From NCBI RefSeq assembly GCF_905404315.1, contig NC_066273.1, positions 868,001-932,000 of the forward strand: a stretch of DNA of 64,000 bases, written 5' to 3'. Position 1 is the first letter of the stretch; each line of letters starts with the position of its first letter. Position numbers and translations under genes: made by a program. The notes under the pieces are model-generated. The model saw only the letters and a list, made by a program, of their open reading frames with translations. It did not search any database and had not been told where the DNA came from. This DNA comes from Leptidea sinapis. Taxonomy: Eukaryota > Arthropoda > Insecta > Lepidoptera > Pieridae. Below are positions 9,891 through 21,149 of the stretch, one piece after another.

Positions 9891-12278
9891 ATGGACCTTG
9901 CAAAATCTTTATTTGCGTCTCGTGATCATGATGGATATGTGGGTCGCGAAGAACACGAACGCAAAATAAGTGCAGCTTTGGCTGATGATGACCCCGAAGA
10001 TGTTATAGATGCCATTCGTGGTATGAATGTCGCTGACGAATTATTACCCGCGCCTGGAGGGCCTTTTTCTGCATTAACACCAAGTATGGTACCTCAAGAT
10101 GTAATGGCTAAACTTGCGCAACCAGAGTCAGAAGGCCATGGTGGTCTACCAGATTATAGATTTGACGAATTTGGATTTTGCGTAGATGAGGAAGATGGAC
10201 CTGAACAAAGTTCTAACAAATTACTTGCAACACCTTTTGTTGAAGATGACCAACATCGCTTACAATGGGAATTTTTTAGTAAAGAAATTAACTTTTCAGA
10301 AAACGAGAATAAAATTGTAAAATCCGAAAAACTACAAAATATGGTAAAAGATGGAGTTCCACATTCACTCCGCCCTCAAGTATGGATGCATCTCTGTGGT
10401 GCAAATAAGAAGAGGGCCACAACTGAAATAACATATCATGAAATTGTACGTGCTTCAAGTGATGATGGCTTAGTGACCAGTAAACAGATTGAGAAAGATT
10501 TAGTACAGATCCTTCCAAACAATGTATGCTTTTCACACCCTACTAGCACAGGAGTGCCTAGATTACGTAGAATACTTAGGGCCTTAGCTTGGTTATACCC
10601 AGATATTGGCTATTGTCAAGGCACAGGAATGATAGCAGCATCTCTATTGCTTCTCATGGAAGAGGAAGAAGCCTTCTGGATTATGTGTACTACAGTTGAA
10701 GATCTATTGCCAGCATCCTATTATTCCTCAACATTGATTGGCATTCAGGCAGACCAAAAAGTTCTGCGAAGTCTTATATCATCTTATCTTCCTGGTATAG
10801 ACCAAGTTTTAAATGCTCATGATATTGAGCTTTCTCTCATAACAATGCACTGGTTTTTGACTTTGTATGCAAATGTTGTGCATATGAAAATACTGCTAAG
10901 AGTATGGGATCTCTTCTTTTTAGATGGATCCATTGTTCTTTTTAAAGTCACATTGGCTATGCTTAAAATAAAAGAAAATAGATTCACTGAAATATCAAAT
11001 TCTGCACAAATTTTTAATGCATTGTCAGACATTCCAGGAGAAATAGATGATGTAGAATTATTAATTACAACAATTGATGAAGTTTGTGGAGAAACATTGA
11101 GTCCAGCCTTGATAGAAACTCATAGACGGAGACATCTAGCCTATCTGATGGCTGATCAAGGAGCATTAGTTGGAGATCCCAGTGCTGTTCCAAATCTTCC
11201 TAAACAGCATTTGCAAAGAAGACAAATAAAAAGAAGTAAATCAGTTATACAAACAATTCTCTTTGGTGATGATACAAACAATGAGGATGCAGTTTCTAAG
11301 AATGTTAAACAAACTGAGATCCTTGTTGACCTAAGAGAAGCTATACTGCAAGTAGCTCGGCATTTTCTTGCTTTGGAACCTCAGCTAGCATCAGAAGTGC
11401 AGCTTACCGCAGATTATACAATGCATAGTCATGCAGCTGATAGAGAAAGATATGTAAATGTATCTAGGAGCAAGAGAAGAAGAGCTAAGGCATTATTGGA
11501 CTTTGAAAGAAGAGATGGTGATGAGCTGGGTTTCAGAAAAAATGATGTTATAGAAGTAATAAGTTCCCGTGATGAACACTGTTGGATTGGCGAACTCAAC
11601 GGGCTAAGGGGTTGGTTTCCTGCAAGATTTGTAAAATTATTGGATGAAAAAGGTGTGAAGTACAGTAGAGCTGGAGATGATTCAGTAACAGAGAAGGCAG
11701 CTCATTTAGTAAGAGGTGTACTTGCTCCAGCTTTTAAAAGAGTGTTACTGCATGGTATAAAAAAGCCAAGTTTTTTAGATGGACCTTGTCACCCATGGCT
11801 GTTTATAGAAGAGGCTTCTTCTAGAGAAGTTGAAAAGGATTTCAATTCCGTTTACAGTAGATTGGTTTTATGTAAAACATACAGATTAGATGAAGATGGT
11901 AAAGTTTTGACACCCGAAGAGCTACTTTACAGATGTGTCCAAGCAATTAATTTATCTCATGACAATGCTCATGCTCAAATGGATGTCAAATTGCGAACTC
12001 TGATATGTATGGGATTAAATGAGGAGGCATTGCACCTTTGGCTTGAAGTATTATGTTCATGTGTAGATGTTGTTCAGAAATGGTATCACCCATGGTCTTT
12101 TATAAACTCTCCCGGATGGGTGCAGATTAAATGTGAACTAAGAATATTATCACAATTTGGCTTCAATTTAAATCCAGAATGGGAATTGCCATTAAAGAAA
12201 GATACACAAAATCAACCTTTGAAAGAAGGTGTGAGAGATATGCTTGTCAAGCATCATTTGTTCTCTTGGGATCTTTAA
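9891..12278 (+). CDS. SGSM3: Small G protein signalling modulator 3 homologue (TBC-SH3-RUN)
   Basis: The 795-residue protein is collinear with vertebrate SGSM3 (RUTBC3/CIP85) from start to end, including the terminal LKEGVRDMLVKHHLFSWD. A Rab-GAP TBC domain spans about residues 150-370, with the Gln finger in GYCQGTGM (Q243). An SH3 domain spans about 530-590 (ALLDFERRDGDELGF, GLRGWFPARF), and a RUN domain about 615-785. The family acts in Rab/Rap-dependent membrane traffic. ATG 9891 is the first in frame; four codons upstream from 9879 read from TTG. The arginine-finger position of the IxxDxxR motif is Gln here (I200, D203, Q206), so Rab-GAP activity may be reduced. The coding region has no introns, which is unusual for such a long conserved gene. 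A hAT end lies 210 bp upstream. Confidence 0.95.
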   Translation: MDLAKSLFASRDHDGYVGREEHERKISAALADDDPEDVIDAIRGMNVADELLPAPGGPFSALTPSMVPQDVMAKLAQPESEGHGGLPDYRFDEFGFCVDEEDGPEQSSNKLLATPFVEDDQHRLQWEFFSKEINFSENENKIVKSEKLQNMVKDGVPHSLRPQVWMHLCGANKKRATTEITYHEIVRASSDDGLVTSKQIEKDLVQILPNNVCFSHPTSTGVPRLRRILRALAWLYPDIGYCQGTGMIAASLLLLMEEEEAFWIMCTTVEDLLPASYYSSTLIGIQADQKVLRSLISSYLPGIDQVLNAHDIELSLITMHWFLTLYANVVHMKILLRVWDLFFLDGSIVLFKVTLAMLKIKENRFTEISNSAQIFNALSDIPGEIDDVELLITTIDEVCGETLSPALIETHRRRHLAYLMADQGALVGDPSAVPNLPKQHLQRRQIKRSKSVIQTILFGDDTNNEDAVSKNVKQTEILVDLREAILQVARHFLALEPQLASEVQLTADYTMHSHAADRERYVNVSRSKRRRAKALLDFERRDGDELGFRKNDVIEVISSRDEHCWIGELNGLRGWFPARFVKLLDEKGVKYSRAGDDSVTEKAAHLVRGVLAPAFKRVLLHGIKKPSFLDGPCHPWLFIEEASSREVEKDFNSVYSRLVLCKTYRLDEDGKVLTPEELLYRCVQAINLSHDNAHAQMDVKLRTLICMGLNEEALHLWLEVLCSCVDVVQKWYHPWSFINSPGWVQIKCELRILSQFGFNLNPEWELPLKKDTQNQPLKEGVRDMLVKHHLFSWDL

Positions 12279-14357
12279 CATGCCTTCCATTGACCTCTTG
12301 TACATTTGCATATCTTTGATCTCAGTATAATATATTAGAGCTGCTTCTTGTATATTTTATTATTTGTTGACAGATTTTAATATGTATATAAATTTTTATT
12401 ATTTATTATTTCAATTAAATTTTAAAAAATGTGTGTACCTGTTCTATTTGATTAAATTATTATAAATATGTACTTATATTATGTAGTTTCAAGTCTAATA
12501 ATATTTTATTAATCTTACAAATTAGAGTTATAGACAAATATGTCTAGATCTTAGGTCTATATAGACTGGCAGCTGTAAACAATTTGAAAAAGTTAAGAGC
12601 CTTTATTTTTTAGCAACACATGCACACTAAAAGTGACTAACATATTGTGAATGTAAGACATAGCTGTCATGCACACTAAAATAATAAACCTGGCCTGTTG
12701 TCATGTGTTGCGTAACAGTTAGAGGCTATAGAACAGTGGTCCGCAGGAGTCAGAATATGATCCGCGGATCGCGAACCGATTTCAAGTTTCGCGGACGATA
12801 CCATCGTGCATGTTGTGAATGGCGAACGGGCGCCGCCCGAATTATGTACATTATATAGAAATATAATGTACATTGTATTGTCGCATGAGCCGGTCAGACT
12901 ACTCTGTTATTTGTTAAGCTTGATGGTATCAGAGATTCTATTTAGTTCGCTGTACAAACAAAGAAGTGCAGCAGTACCTACTGGCAGTTGCTCTATTTTG
13001 ATTTTATGATTGGTTCCAGCAATGTTGGGATCATGCTCCGGCCTGCCGACATTAGTAAAACAGAAGAATCCTTAGGCAACAACAACACATTGTATAATAA
13101 ACCGTCAGGCGTTAGCTTCGAAGGCTCTTCCTGGATACCTTAAGAATACAATATAAATAATAAGCGTGGTAAATGTTATCAAAAGCAGCGCCTTAAGAGG
13201 GGACGCTAGCAGCATTATTCCATACAAACGTATTCCCCTTTTTTCTCCCTGGATAATGCTTCTAGAGAGGAGATTTTTTGTCAAAAAATCTAGGTATGCT
13301 AAAGCTATGTCTGTACGTTTTGTTTTTTTCAATCGACTATCGACATAATAAAATATGACTCTTCCAACATCGTAGAAAATGCCATTTTTATACGATGTAT
13401 TCGTAACAATTTTGAAAGGTTTTTAAGAAAAGAGGAAAACGTACCGACATAGACTCATTCTTCCTGAAAATAATGTATCAAAAAATTTTTTGGTAGGTTC
13501 AATATTCTAGAGGAAAATGGGAATACGAAACCTCTATTTAGTCAAAATTTTGAGGCATTTGTGAGGGGCGTTGGTTGGCCAGTCCGGAGTATAACATAAT
13601 ATGAGTTATGCACAAAATATATAGTGCATCGCCCAGATACTATGGGTTTGCTTGTCGATTTAGTAGAATTTATTTAATTTTATGGATTATTTTCGTGAAT
13701 GTATTGTATGTAGTGCGTGACTGATGTTTATATTAATTTATATAGAATAAATCAATATAAGTTACCTACGGATAGACAAGCATGTACCTATAAATTATAC
13801 ACGCAATCACAAGTATAAGGGCGCGTTTCCACTGACACGGAGCTGGGCCTATTTGAATTTATCAATCACAGCTGCTTCCTGACATGGAGTAGAGATTTTG
13901 AGTAGGTAGACTGTGATTGTTCAGATTATGAACCGATAATGTATACATTTATTTCGGTACTGTAAATATACTAAAATAAAATACCTATGTAAAAGGGGGT
14001 GCTTATTATTACACACAAAACATAATACTTATAGTTATTTTCCAAATAATTAAGTAATTTATTACTTAAGTATATCGTTATTTCTACTCTTCCCCGTACA
14101 GGTAAATTGCTTGGAATACGACTGTCAATCAATTCGGGTGGCAGGCATTCGTAGAATTGTTTCTAGATTTGCTTCCACGTTTCGAATAGATCCGTCATCT
14201 TTTTCGATTGTTTCATAAAGTTCTCCGTCCGTAGGACTCCGTATAATAACTAATATAATAGAAGTTGACTCTGTAAACATGATAAATGAAATGATTCAAA
14301 AATTAGGCCTTTGTCCAGCAGTGGACGTCTTCCAGCTGATGATGAAACAGGATAAAG
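12279..14357. other. 3' flank of the SGSM3-like gene and intergenic DNA
   Basis: 12279-12560 is very AT-rich and probably holds the 3' UTR. I see no single clear AATAAA. A 12-bp inverted repeat with a 4-nt loop (TGTACATTATAT and its complement) is at about 12844-12871. 13090-13480 has no recognised coding. A short poly-A/T run near 14365 marks the LINE 3' end. Confidence 0.4.
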
Positions 14358-14908
14358 TATAATTTAAAAAAAAAAATTTTTTTCAAATTCAAAATTTCTA
14401 TATTTGGTATTAAATTGTAACAAAATTACTTAAATCTACTTATTAAAGCAATTTACAATTAAGCGTTATATATGGAGGTATCAGAAAACTTATTTCTACA
14501 ACCCTATCTACGTATTGAGGGATAAAACTTTATTATGCTTAAAAAACTAATACATGAGGTTTGTGGGGGGGGGGGAATCCAAGAAACTGGGAAAACCTGG
14601 CTATTTGCTATTGATATAACGTAATATTAACCTATCACTTAACCTAACTTAAGACTAATGACTAGAACTTAACAACTAACTTAAAAACTAAGGTAAATAA
14701 ATACATAGATATGTATACATACATATATAATATATAAATATAAGAGGGGGGGGGGGATCTTGGGAAAGGGAAGGAGGGAGAGGGAATAGGAGGCCAGTTT
14801 TCGCCGTTATTTAATTCTTATAACTAAACCAAATTACAATATATTGGTTTTACATTTATTCAGACCTAGCTAGAACTCTGTGTGCGTGAGTGTGTGTTTG
14901 TGTATACG

Positions 14909-17670
14909 CTAGTGTTCTGTGAGATCTAACCAGTTGTGATGTGGTAATGCATGTTTATAACGTTTTATGCTGAGGCAGTACTCTGTGAGTGACTTACGAC
15001 TACAAGTCAACCGGAGGGCGGGGTTTATTCCGTCCTTCAGTCGGCGTAGCCCTCTGTAGAAGCTATGAGATATCTCTTGTATGTGTTGTTCTAGTGTTGG
15101 GATGTTTTTCTTTACATGAAGTCGTTTAAGATTTGTACGCGGGTGGGTCCGGTAGATGGTTTTAAGGGATCTATTTTACACAGTTTGTAGTTTACGATAA
15201 TTGTTTTGATTTGTGTTAATCCATACCGGACTTGCGTATGTCATGACCGGGCGTATGTACGACTGGTATAGTAGACGCTTGTTACTAGTTGAGAGAGTGG
15301 AATTCCTATAGAAAATGGGTCTCAACAGGCTCAAGGCAGTAAGTGCCTTAGAGCGGGCGTAATTAATATGAGGCGTGAAGGAAAGTTTCCGGTCGAGGAT
15401 AAGTCCTAGGTATTTAGCCTGTGACTGCCATTCGACCGGGTGGTTATTAATATGTGGCTTTAAAGAGATATTGAGTTTACGGGAAGTTTTGTATGAGAAA
15501 AGAACCGCCTCGGTCTTTGTGTCATTGATTTTAAGCTTCCACTTAGAGAAGTAGTTGCTTACACAATGTAGGGCTGTATTAAGGTGGGAGACTATAGATT
15601 TGATGTTCTTACTGCTGCACAGATAAGCTGTGTCATCAGCGTACAGGGCGAGGACCGTGTTCGGAGGTTTTGGGATGTCTCTCATATAGAGTAAAAATGC
15701 CCTCGGTGAGATGATGGAGCCCTGTGGAACACCTGCTACTACTGGATGTGGGGGGGATAAACTATTTTTGACTCTAACTCTAAGAAATCTATTCGTAAGG
15801 AATGATTTTATTATTCTACAATATTCAAAGGGGACTTGTGCTTCGAATAATTTGTGAACTAAGGCATCATGCCAGACGGTATCGAAGGCTTTCTCAAGGT
15901 CGAGTAGAACCATACCAGTCTGGTGTCTCAAGTTAAATTGGTGTGTTATATGTTCGACTACGCGCGCCAGTTGGTGAGTAGTCGCGTGTGACCTTCGGAA
16001 ACCGAATTGTTCGTCAGGTAGGTTTGATTCTATAAGTGAGTTTATTCTATTATTAATTAAAATTTCTAATATTTTACTTTGTGTGCAAAGTAAACTAATT
16101 GGTCTGTAGTTCGCGGGGAGGTGGGATCTTTTCCCGGTTTGTGTATCGCGGTGATTACTGCTATTTTCCAGGACGAGGGAAAATAGGTAAGACGAAGGCA
16201 CGCATTAAATATATTAACTAAGGTGTCTATTGCTTTTGAAGGGAGGTGTTTTAGAAGTATGTTCTGTATGTCGTCGTGCCCGGGGGCTTTTCGCGGTTTA
16301 CAGGTTTTTAAAATTAATTTGACTTCGCGAGGTACAACTGGCGTAGGTGCGGTCGGTCCGTTTATTTTGTAAAGGTGGTCTAGAGACCGCGGCACCTTGC
16401 GTTCGGTGTCGGGGTCGCTCAGATCCACGGTGAGTCTATGCTGTCGCTCGAAGTGTGTACCTAGGGCCTCGGCCTTTTCAGCGTCCGACCGGGCGGGGCC
16501 CGAGGGGGTGCTGAAGCAGGGTAGAGGGGTGTGTACGTTTTTAAGGCGTCTCGCGAACTGCCAGAGGGAATTGTCGCGGGTGTGAAGCGATTCGAGCTTT
16601 TTGTTCCATTCGTTGGAAGTGAGAGATTTTATTTTAAAAGATATTTGGTTTTGAAGTGAATTAATAATCGTGTTAAACCGACGCGTATGAAGTCTCTGTG
16701 CGTGATGTCGGTATTGGTTTTTTAGTTTGATAAGTCTTGTTATTTCGTGTGGAAGTTTGTTTGTTTGTTTCGGTGTGAACGTCGGGACGTTCGCGTTACG
16801 GGCTTTGATTATAGCGTCAGTCAGTGTTTGTATGGCGTTGTCCACTAATTCGGGTCGGTGTAATTTTAAGGAGCCGGGGGAGGGGAGGGCTTCGTTAATA
16901 TGTTTTTTATAAGTGTCCCATTTAGCATTACCGTATTTAAAAATAGGTCGCGAGATGCGCGGGATGAGGCTATTAATTTCGAAAATAATGGGACAATGGT
17001 CCGAGATAACGTCGTAAGTCAGTGGGTCTGTAACGTTTGTGATATTTTTGGCAAGGGTGAGTTGTAATTTAGCGGCAGAGTGCCTAGGGTTGGAGGGGAG
17101 GTGGGTCGCTTTGTCCGGAATTAAAATATTATATTCGTGACCTGCAAAGTGATTAAAAAGACGCGATCCATTGGAATTTGCTCGATTGCAATCCCAGTGT
17201 CTATGGCGGGCGTTAAAATCTCCGGAACAGATGATGGTGTTGCCGAGAGAGAGAGCTTTTGCGATGGCTGTCGTGATTCTACTGTCTTGCTTAGGGCAAT
17301 AAAAGTTAACTATTGTGATGGGTGTCTGTCCGCGGTGAGACTCTAATCTAATTGCAATTATATCGCATATATCATGTTCCACCGGTGGGAGTGAATGATG
17401 CGATATATTTGTCTTGACAAAAATTGCGACGCCACCTCGGGCGCGGTTGTCTGTCTGTCCGTCACGTCTGTAGCAGGTGTAACCGGGAATTGAAAAACGT
17501 CGTGCGGGAACGAGGTGTGTTTCTTGTATGAGTGTAATGTCGATGTTGTGTGTACCTAGGAAATGTATGAGTTCTCTTTTCCTACTCACAATACCGTTTA
17601 TGTTAAGCGACGCTACTCGTAGAGGACGAGCAGTGCCAGTCGGGGGAGGGATCGCCGTCTCTTCATCCAT
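14909..17670 (-). pseudogene. Jockey-type LINE ORF2: endonuclease-reverse transcriptase (broken)
   Basis: The frame starts MDEETAIPP at 17670. The endonuclease covers roughly the first 230 residues, with VASLNINGI, LIQETHL, GDFNARHRHWDC and a terminal SDHCPI. The RT follows with KAPGHDDI, NYRPISLL, FGFRRSHAT, LLDLEKAFDTVWH, GVPQGSIISP and the catalytic YADD at 15632-15643. One base is missing near 16118, between the TSP and NYRPIS segments, which shifts the frame. A TAA at 15176-15178 replaces what is probably a Gln codon. In-frame coding then continues to a natural stop at 14909-14911. Apart from these two lesions it is well preserved, suggesting fairly recent activity. Confidence 0.85.
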
Positions 17671-19041
17671 GGATGCTCAGGAACTCGAATACTGTGATGA
17701 TTTGCTCCTCGTAGCTCATGCTGCGGCGGAGCAGAGGCTTCAGCTGACCTGCGATTTTAATTAATTTTATAATTTCATGGGTTGACATTTCCTCCGAGTC
17801 TGGCTCTTCGGTTGTTTTAAAGGCGGCTGAGTCTGTCTCGACTCTTTTAAAGCCACCTGGCATAGGGCCAGTGGGCCTAAGGCCTGGGAAGATTTGTCTT
17901 CCGGACTGGGTGCCCGTGAGGGGCGGCGGTCCGGCAGTGGACCGCGTTGTGGGTGGCTGAAGGCCCTGTGGCTGAAGGCCTGACGGTGACGGGGCGTTCC
18001 CTGTCATAACTGAGTTCCACCCGCGGCCGTTCGCCATGTTCGATTTGAACAGGCGGGGCTGGGGTGGTGCGCTTTGGCGGGTCTGGAAGCGCTCCTGGCG
18101 CTCCTTGACGGCCGCAAGGTAGATGCGGCGTTGGGGGCACTGGCGGTACGAGGCCGCGTGCTCTCCGCCGCAGTTGCAGCACCGGACTCGAGCCTCCTCC
18201 TTCCGGTCGCACTCCGCTGTGAGGTGGGCTCCCGTGCACTTGACGCAGTGGGCGGCCCGGTTGCAGTTCCGTTCTGCATGTCCGAATGTCTGGCACCTGG
18301 AACACATGGTGCCGTATTTATTATTTGGTTTATATTTGTAGATTCGCACCGATTGGTGGCAAATATATTTAATTTTCCTGAAGGCACCGATATCAGTGCT
18401 CTTCGGGAGCGTCACTTGGTACCTTGGTACCAGTGCATCGCCCTTGAAGGCGACAACTTTCGTGGGTTTGAACCCCAGTTCTAGGAGTGCACTACCTAGC
18501 TCCTCTGCGGAGCTGTAGTACAGCCCTTGGACGACAGAGATGTGAGCTCTGTCGTCCTTATCAGTGTATGTGTGGAACTGTAGACGTTCCACACCTTTGA
18601 GCGCTGCAAGGGCCGATTCTTTATCGGCCTTAGTCTTGCAGGACAGCTGTGCCATATGTGGCTGGATATTAAAATTAAAATTTTTAATGCCCGCGGCGAT
18701 AAGCGCCGCTCGGCATCTTTCAAAATCGAAGTTCTCCTTAGAGATAACAATTGGAGTCGGCCTCGCCTGTGAGGGCTTGGCCGTTACCTTGGCTCCCGGT
18801 GTCTCCTGTACCGGGAGCGGCTTAAATACGTTGGCCGTCGCCAACGGCTTGGGGCGTCCGTTGTCCGCCGCCGCGTCACGGCGATCCAGTCCGGCAGGCC
18901 GCCGTGCAGCCGCTGGCCGGACTCCTGCTCCGGCGGCGAGGCCGGGCTGTCCATGTCCATCTCGGCGATCACCTTCGCCGCGGGTTGCTCACCGGGGCTA
19001 GGGCAGCCCCTCTTCATGTCCTGCGACACAGAGTTCAACAC
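17663..19041 (-). pseudogene. Jockey-type LINE ORF1: gag-like zinc-knuckle protein (frameshifted)
   Basis: The main frame (17663-18844, 393 codons) has three successive CCHC-like zinc knuckles: CSRCQTFGHAERNC, CVKCTGAHLTAEC, and CCNCGGEHAASYRQC. Upstream is a PRE_C2HC-like region. A second frame from an ATG at 19041 (MLNSVSQDMKRGCPSPGEQP) looks like the original N-terminus. It must join the main frame through a frameshift between about 18880 and 18960. The protein would bind element RNA in ribonucleoprotein particles. The ORF1 stop overlaps the ORF2 start by 8 bp. Confidence 0.8.
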
Positions 19042-19284
19042 ACTAATTAATAAACTGCTTCGAAACCGTTAAAAAGCGCGCCAAAGGGGCGCGTGTAATT
19101 AAAAATACTCGGAATTGTGATAATAAGTTCAGCAAAAACCAGCGCGCAAACACGTCTCGTCCGTTCAAGCGCAGGTAGCGGAATCCATAAAGTATAATTG
19201 TGATTTTGAGACGTATTTATCGTCACAGGTATTAAAATATCACCGGTTGTCACTGTGACAAGATATCAAAAATAACAGTGACAA

Positions 19285-19500
19285 GTATTAGGAGTATTTT
19301 GTAACAACTAGTATTTTATAACACCTAGTATTTTAGTAACGACTGTTATTTGAGTAACACCTGTTACTGAACAAGTATTTGATAACAACTAGTATTTTAG
19401 TAACAACTGTTACTGAACAAGTATTTAATAACAGCTAGTATTTTAGTAGCAACTGATATTTGAGTAATACCTGTTATTGAACAAATAATTAGGAGTATTT
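19285..19500. repeat. Short-period degenerate tandem repeat at the 5' edge of the Jockey element
   Basis: Units such as AACAACTAGTATTTTAGTAAC and CTGTTACTGAACAAGTATTT recur with variation about every 16 to 50 bp. It lies immediately beyond the LINE 5' end, and could be part of the LINE 5' UTR or of an older satellite-like target. Confidence 0.6.
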
Positions 19501-20265
19501 AGTAGGTATTTTTTAACAGTATTTTGATACAGTTATAATTGTGAGATTTGTAGGTCTGTTATATTATTTTTAATTCAATAGGTAAGGTCAGGTAGGGTAA
19601 GAGGAACATACTTTATTTTAGCAAGATGTGTCGAGCTCTAGGGAAAACAGACAATGTTTTATAAGAATTTTGAGATACATTTAAGTTGCCTTTGTTTTTC
19701 AACTTTCTATGTTTTAAAAACCATAACGCTGTATCGGCAGTATCGACCAAAATCGATTAGGTTGTGCTAACGTTTCTCTTCCCCCACATTTGGGGTAAGA
19801 GGAACACTCATCGTATCTCCTGAGAATGTCATGTTTATTTTAATTTACCTACTGCTACTTATTCAGTAACACTTATTCAAACGAATTAGATCTCAAAGTA
19901 ATTGTAATAAGGCACAGTTTTCAAGAAAAAAAAGATATACCAAATTCGGGGTAAGTGAAACATATAGGCTCAAATCAGGGGCATTCAGGGATAACAAACT
20001 AAAAATAAAGTCGTTAGTTTTTCAAATTATTTTTCTTCAAATTATTATTCAAAGTACGCATAATCTATACTAATAAAAATAATAAATAAAACAAACAAAT
20101 ATTATTTCTTTAGTTTTTGTGAAATGTACAAAAATCAGTATTTTAATTATCTATTCCATCTTTCATATTAATGTCTTCAATTTTATAATATAGTACAGAA
20201 ACACTGATCATTTTAGAGTTTTATTATGTGATGTCGTAAATGAACACATTTTTTTGACACAGGAC
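19501..20265. other. AT-rich DNA with three copies of a GGGTAAG(A/T)G(G/A)AACA motif
   Basis: GGGTAAGAGGAACAT at about 19588, GGGGTAAGAGGAACA at about 19793 and GGGGTAAGTGAAACA at about 19948 lie in the same orientation. They suggest a decayed internally repetitive element. No coding is visible. Confidence 0.4.
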
Positions 20266-20570
20266 ACAGATGGTAAATTCAAATTCAAATATTTTTATTC
20301 AAAATAGGATTTATAATCACTTATTGAACGTCAAAATCTACCACCCATTCAAAAGAGATTGCCTCAGACCTGAGAAGAATGGGCGCAAGAAACTCAGCGG
20401 GCTTTTTTTTTATATAAAATATGGATTACAATGTAATATCGTACAATAAACATTAATAATGAAAGAGCCTGAGGGTGTTCGCTTTAATCCCAGTCCGTGG
20501 TGTTATTAAGAAAATCGTTTATGCTATAATAACCTTTCCCACACAAACGTTTTTTCACAATTTTTTTCGG
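20266..20570 (-). mobile_element. LINE family A 3' end, 5'-truncated copy
   Basis: The reverse complement of this stretch matches the 3' tail at 31870-32153, including GAAAGGTTATTATAGCATAAACG, the segment ending CCCAGTCCGTGG (plus strand), and the terminal TTTTGAATAAAAATATTTGAATTTG. It is non-coding apart from the last few RT codons. Confidence 0.8.
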
Positions 20571-21149
20571 TAGGTATACTTATGTCTATCTCTTAGGGAT
20601 AGCCCACAACAACCATTTTTTAACCTTTACTATTTCCGAGAAATAATGGCTTATTTACGAAGCGAATTTAAGCACTACAGCATTAATCCTTATAAAATGA
20701 AATATAAGTACGTTGTACAGGCACATGGCCCTTTACAGAATTTAATTTAAATGAATATTTTCGAAGATATTAATGATTTGAAATACATATTGATACACAA
20801 ATATTTTCAGTAGGTAGTGAAAATAATTACTTACTCAAAATCCGATTCACAAGCCGAGCCCGAGTAGAGTCAAAATATCGCAACGTTACAAATCCGTGTA
20901 ACAATAACCAGGATCAAAATTAATCATGAGCGAGTACGGAGTAAGTTGATAAATGAAACGTGATTTGCGCTGGCGCGGCGTGCGCGCAACCCATCATACG
21001 CATTACTCACACAAAACACCGGCAATCACGCACACATAGATAGTTGTTTTTCGGGCGCAGCGCGACAGCATGAGTTTCTTCAAATACCAATTTTTCAAAT
21101 TACGCTACCCTCTTAAATACACGACTTTAAAAAAAAGCTATGCACTGGA

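Larger units (their letters stand above)
14360..19260 (-). mobile_element. Jockey-type non-LTR retrotransposon, nearly full length but disabled
   Basis: ORF1 (gag-like with zinc knuckles) and ORF2 (endonuclease plus RT) are both present on the minus strand and overlap by 8 bp at ATGGATGA (17663-17670). That arrangement is typical of Jockey-clade LINEs. The 3' end lies near 14360-14380, at a poly-A (minus strand) tract. The 3' UTR contains two runs of 12 or so C residues (G on the plus strand at about 14567 and 14745). The 5' end is near 19250, beside short tandem repeats. ORF2 has one frameshift and one nonsense codon, and ORF1 one frameshift, so it cannot move itself. Confidence 0.85.

Noticed and set aside
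12844..12871. Short inverted repeat as a terminator or RNA gene
   Set aside because: A 12-bp AT-rich arm in AT-rich DNA is expected by chance and such terminators are not used by RNA polymerase II.
18004..18484. Several long GC-rich ORFs on both strands inside the Jockey ORF1 region
   Set aside because: They overlap the zinc-knuckle frame and have Arg/Pro/Ala-biased shadow translations.
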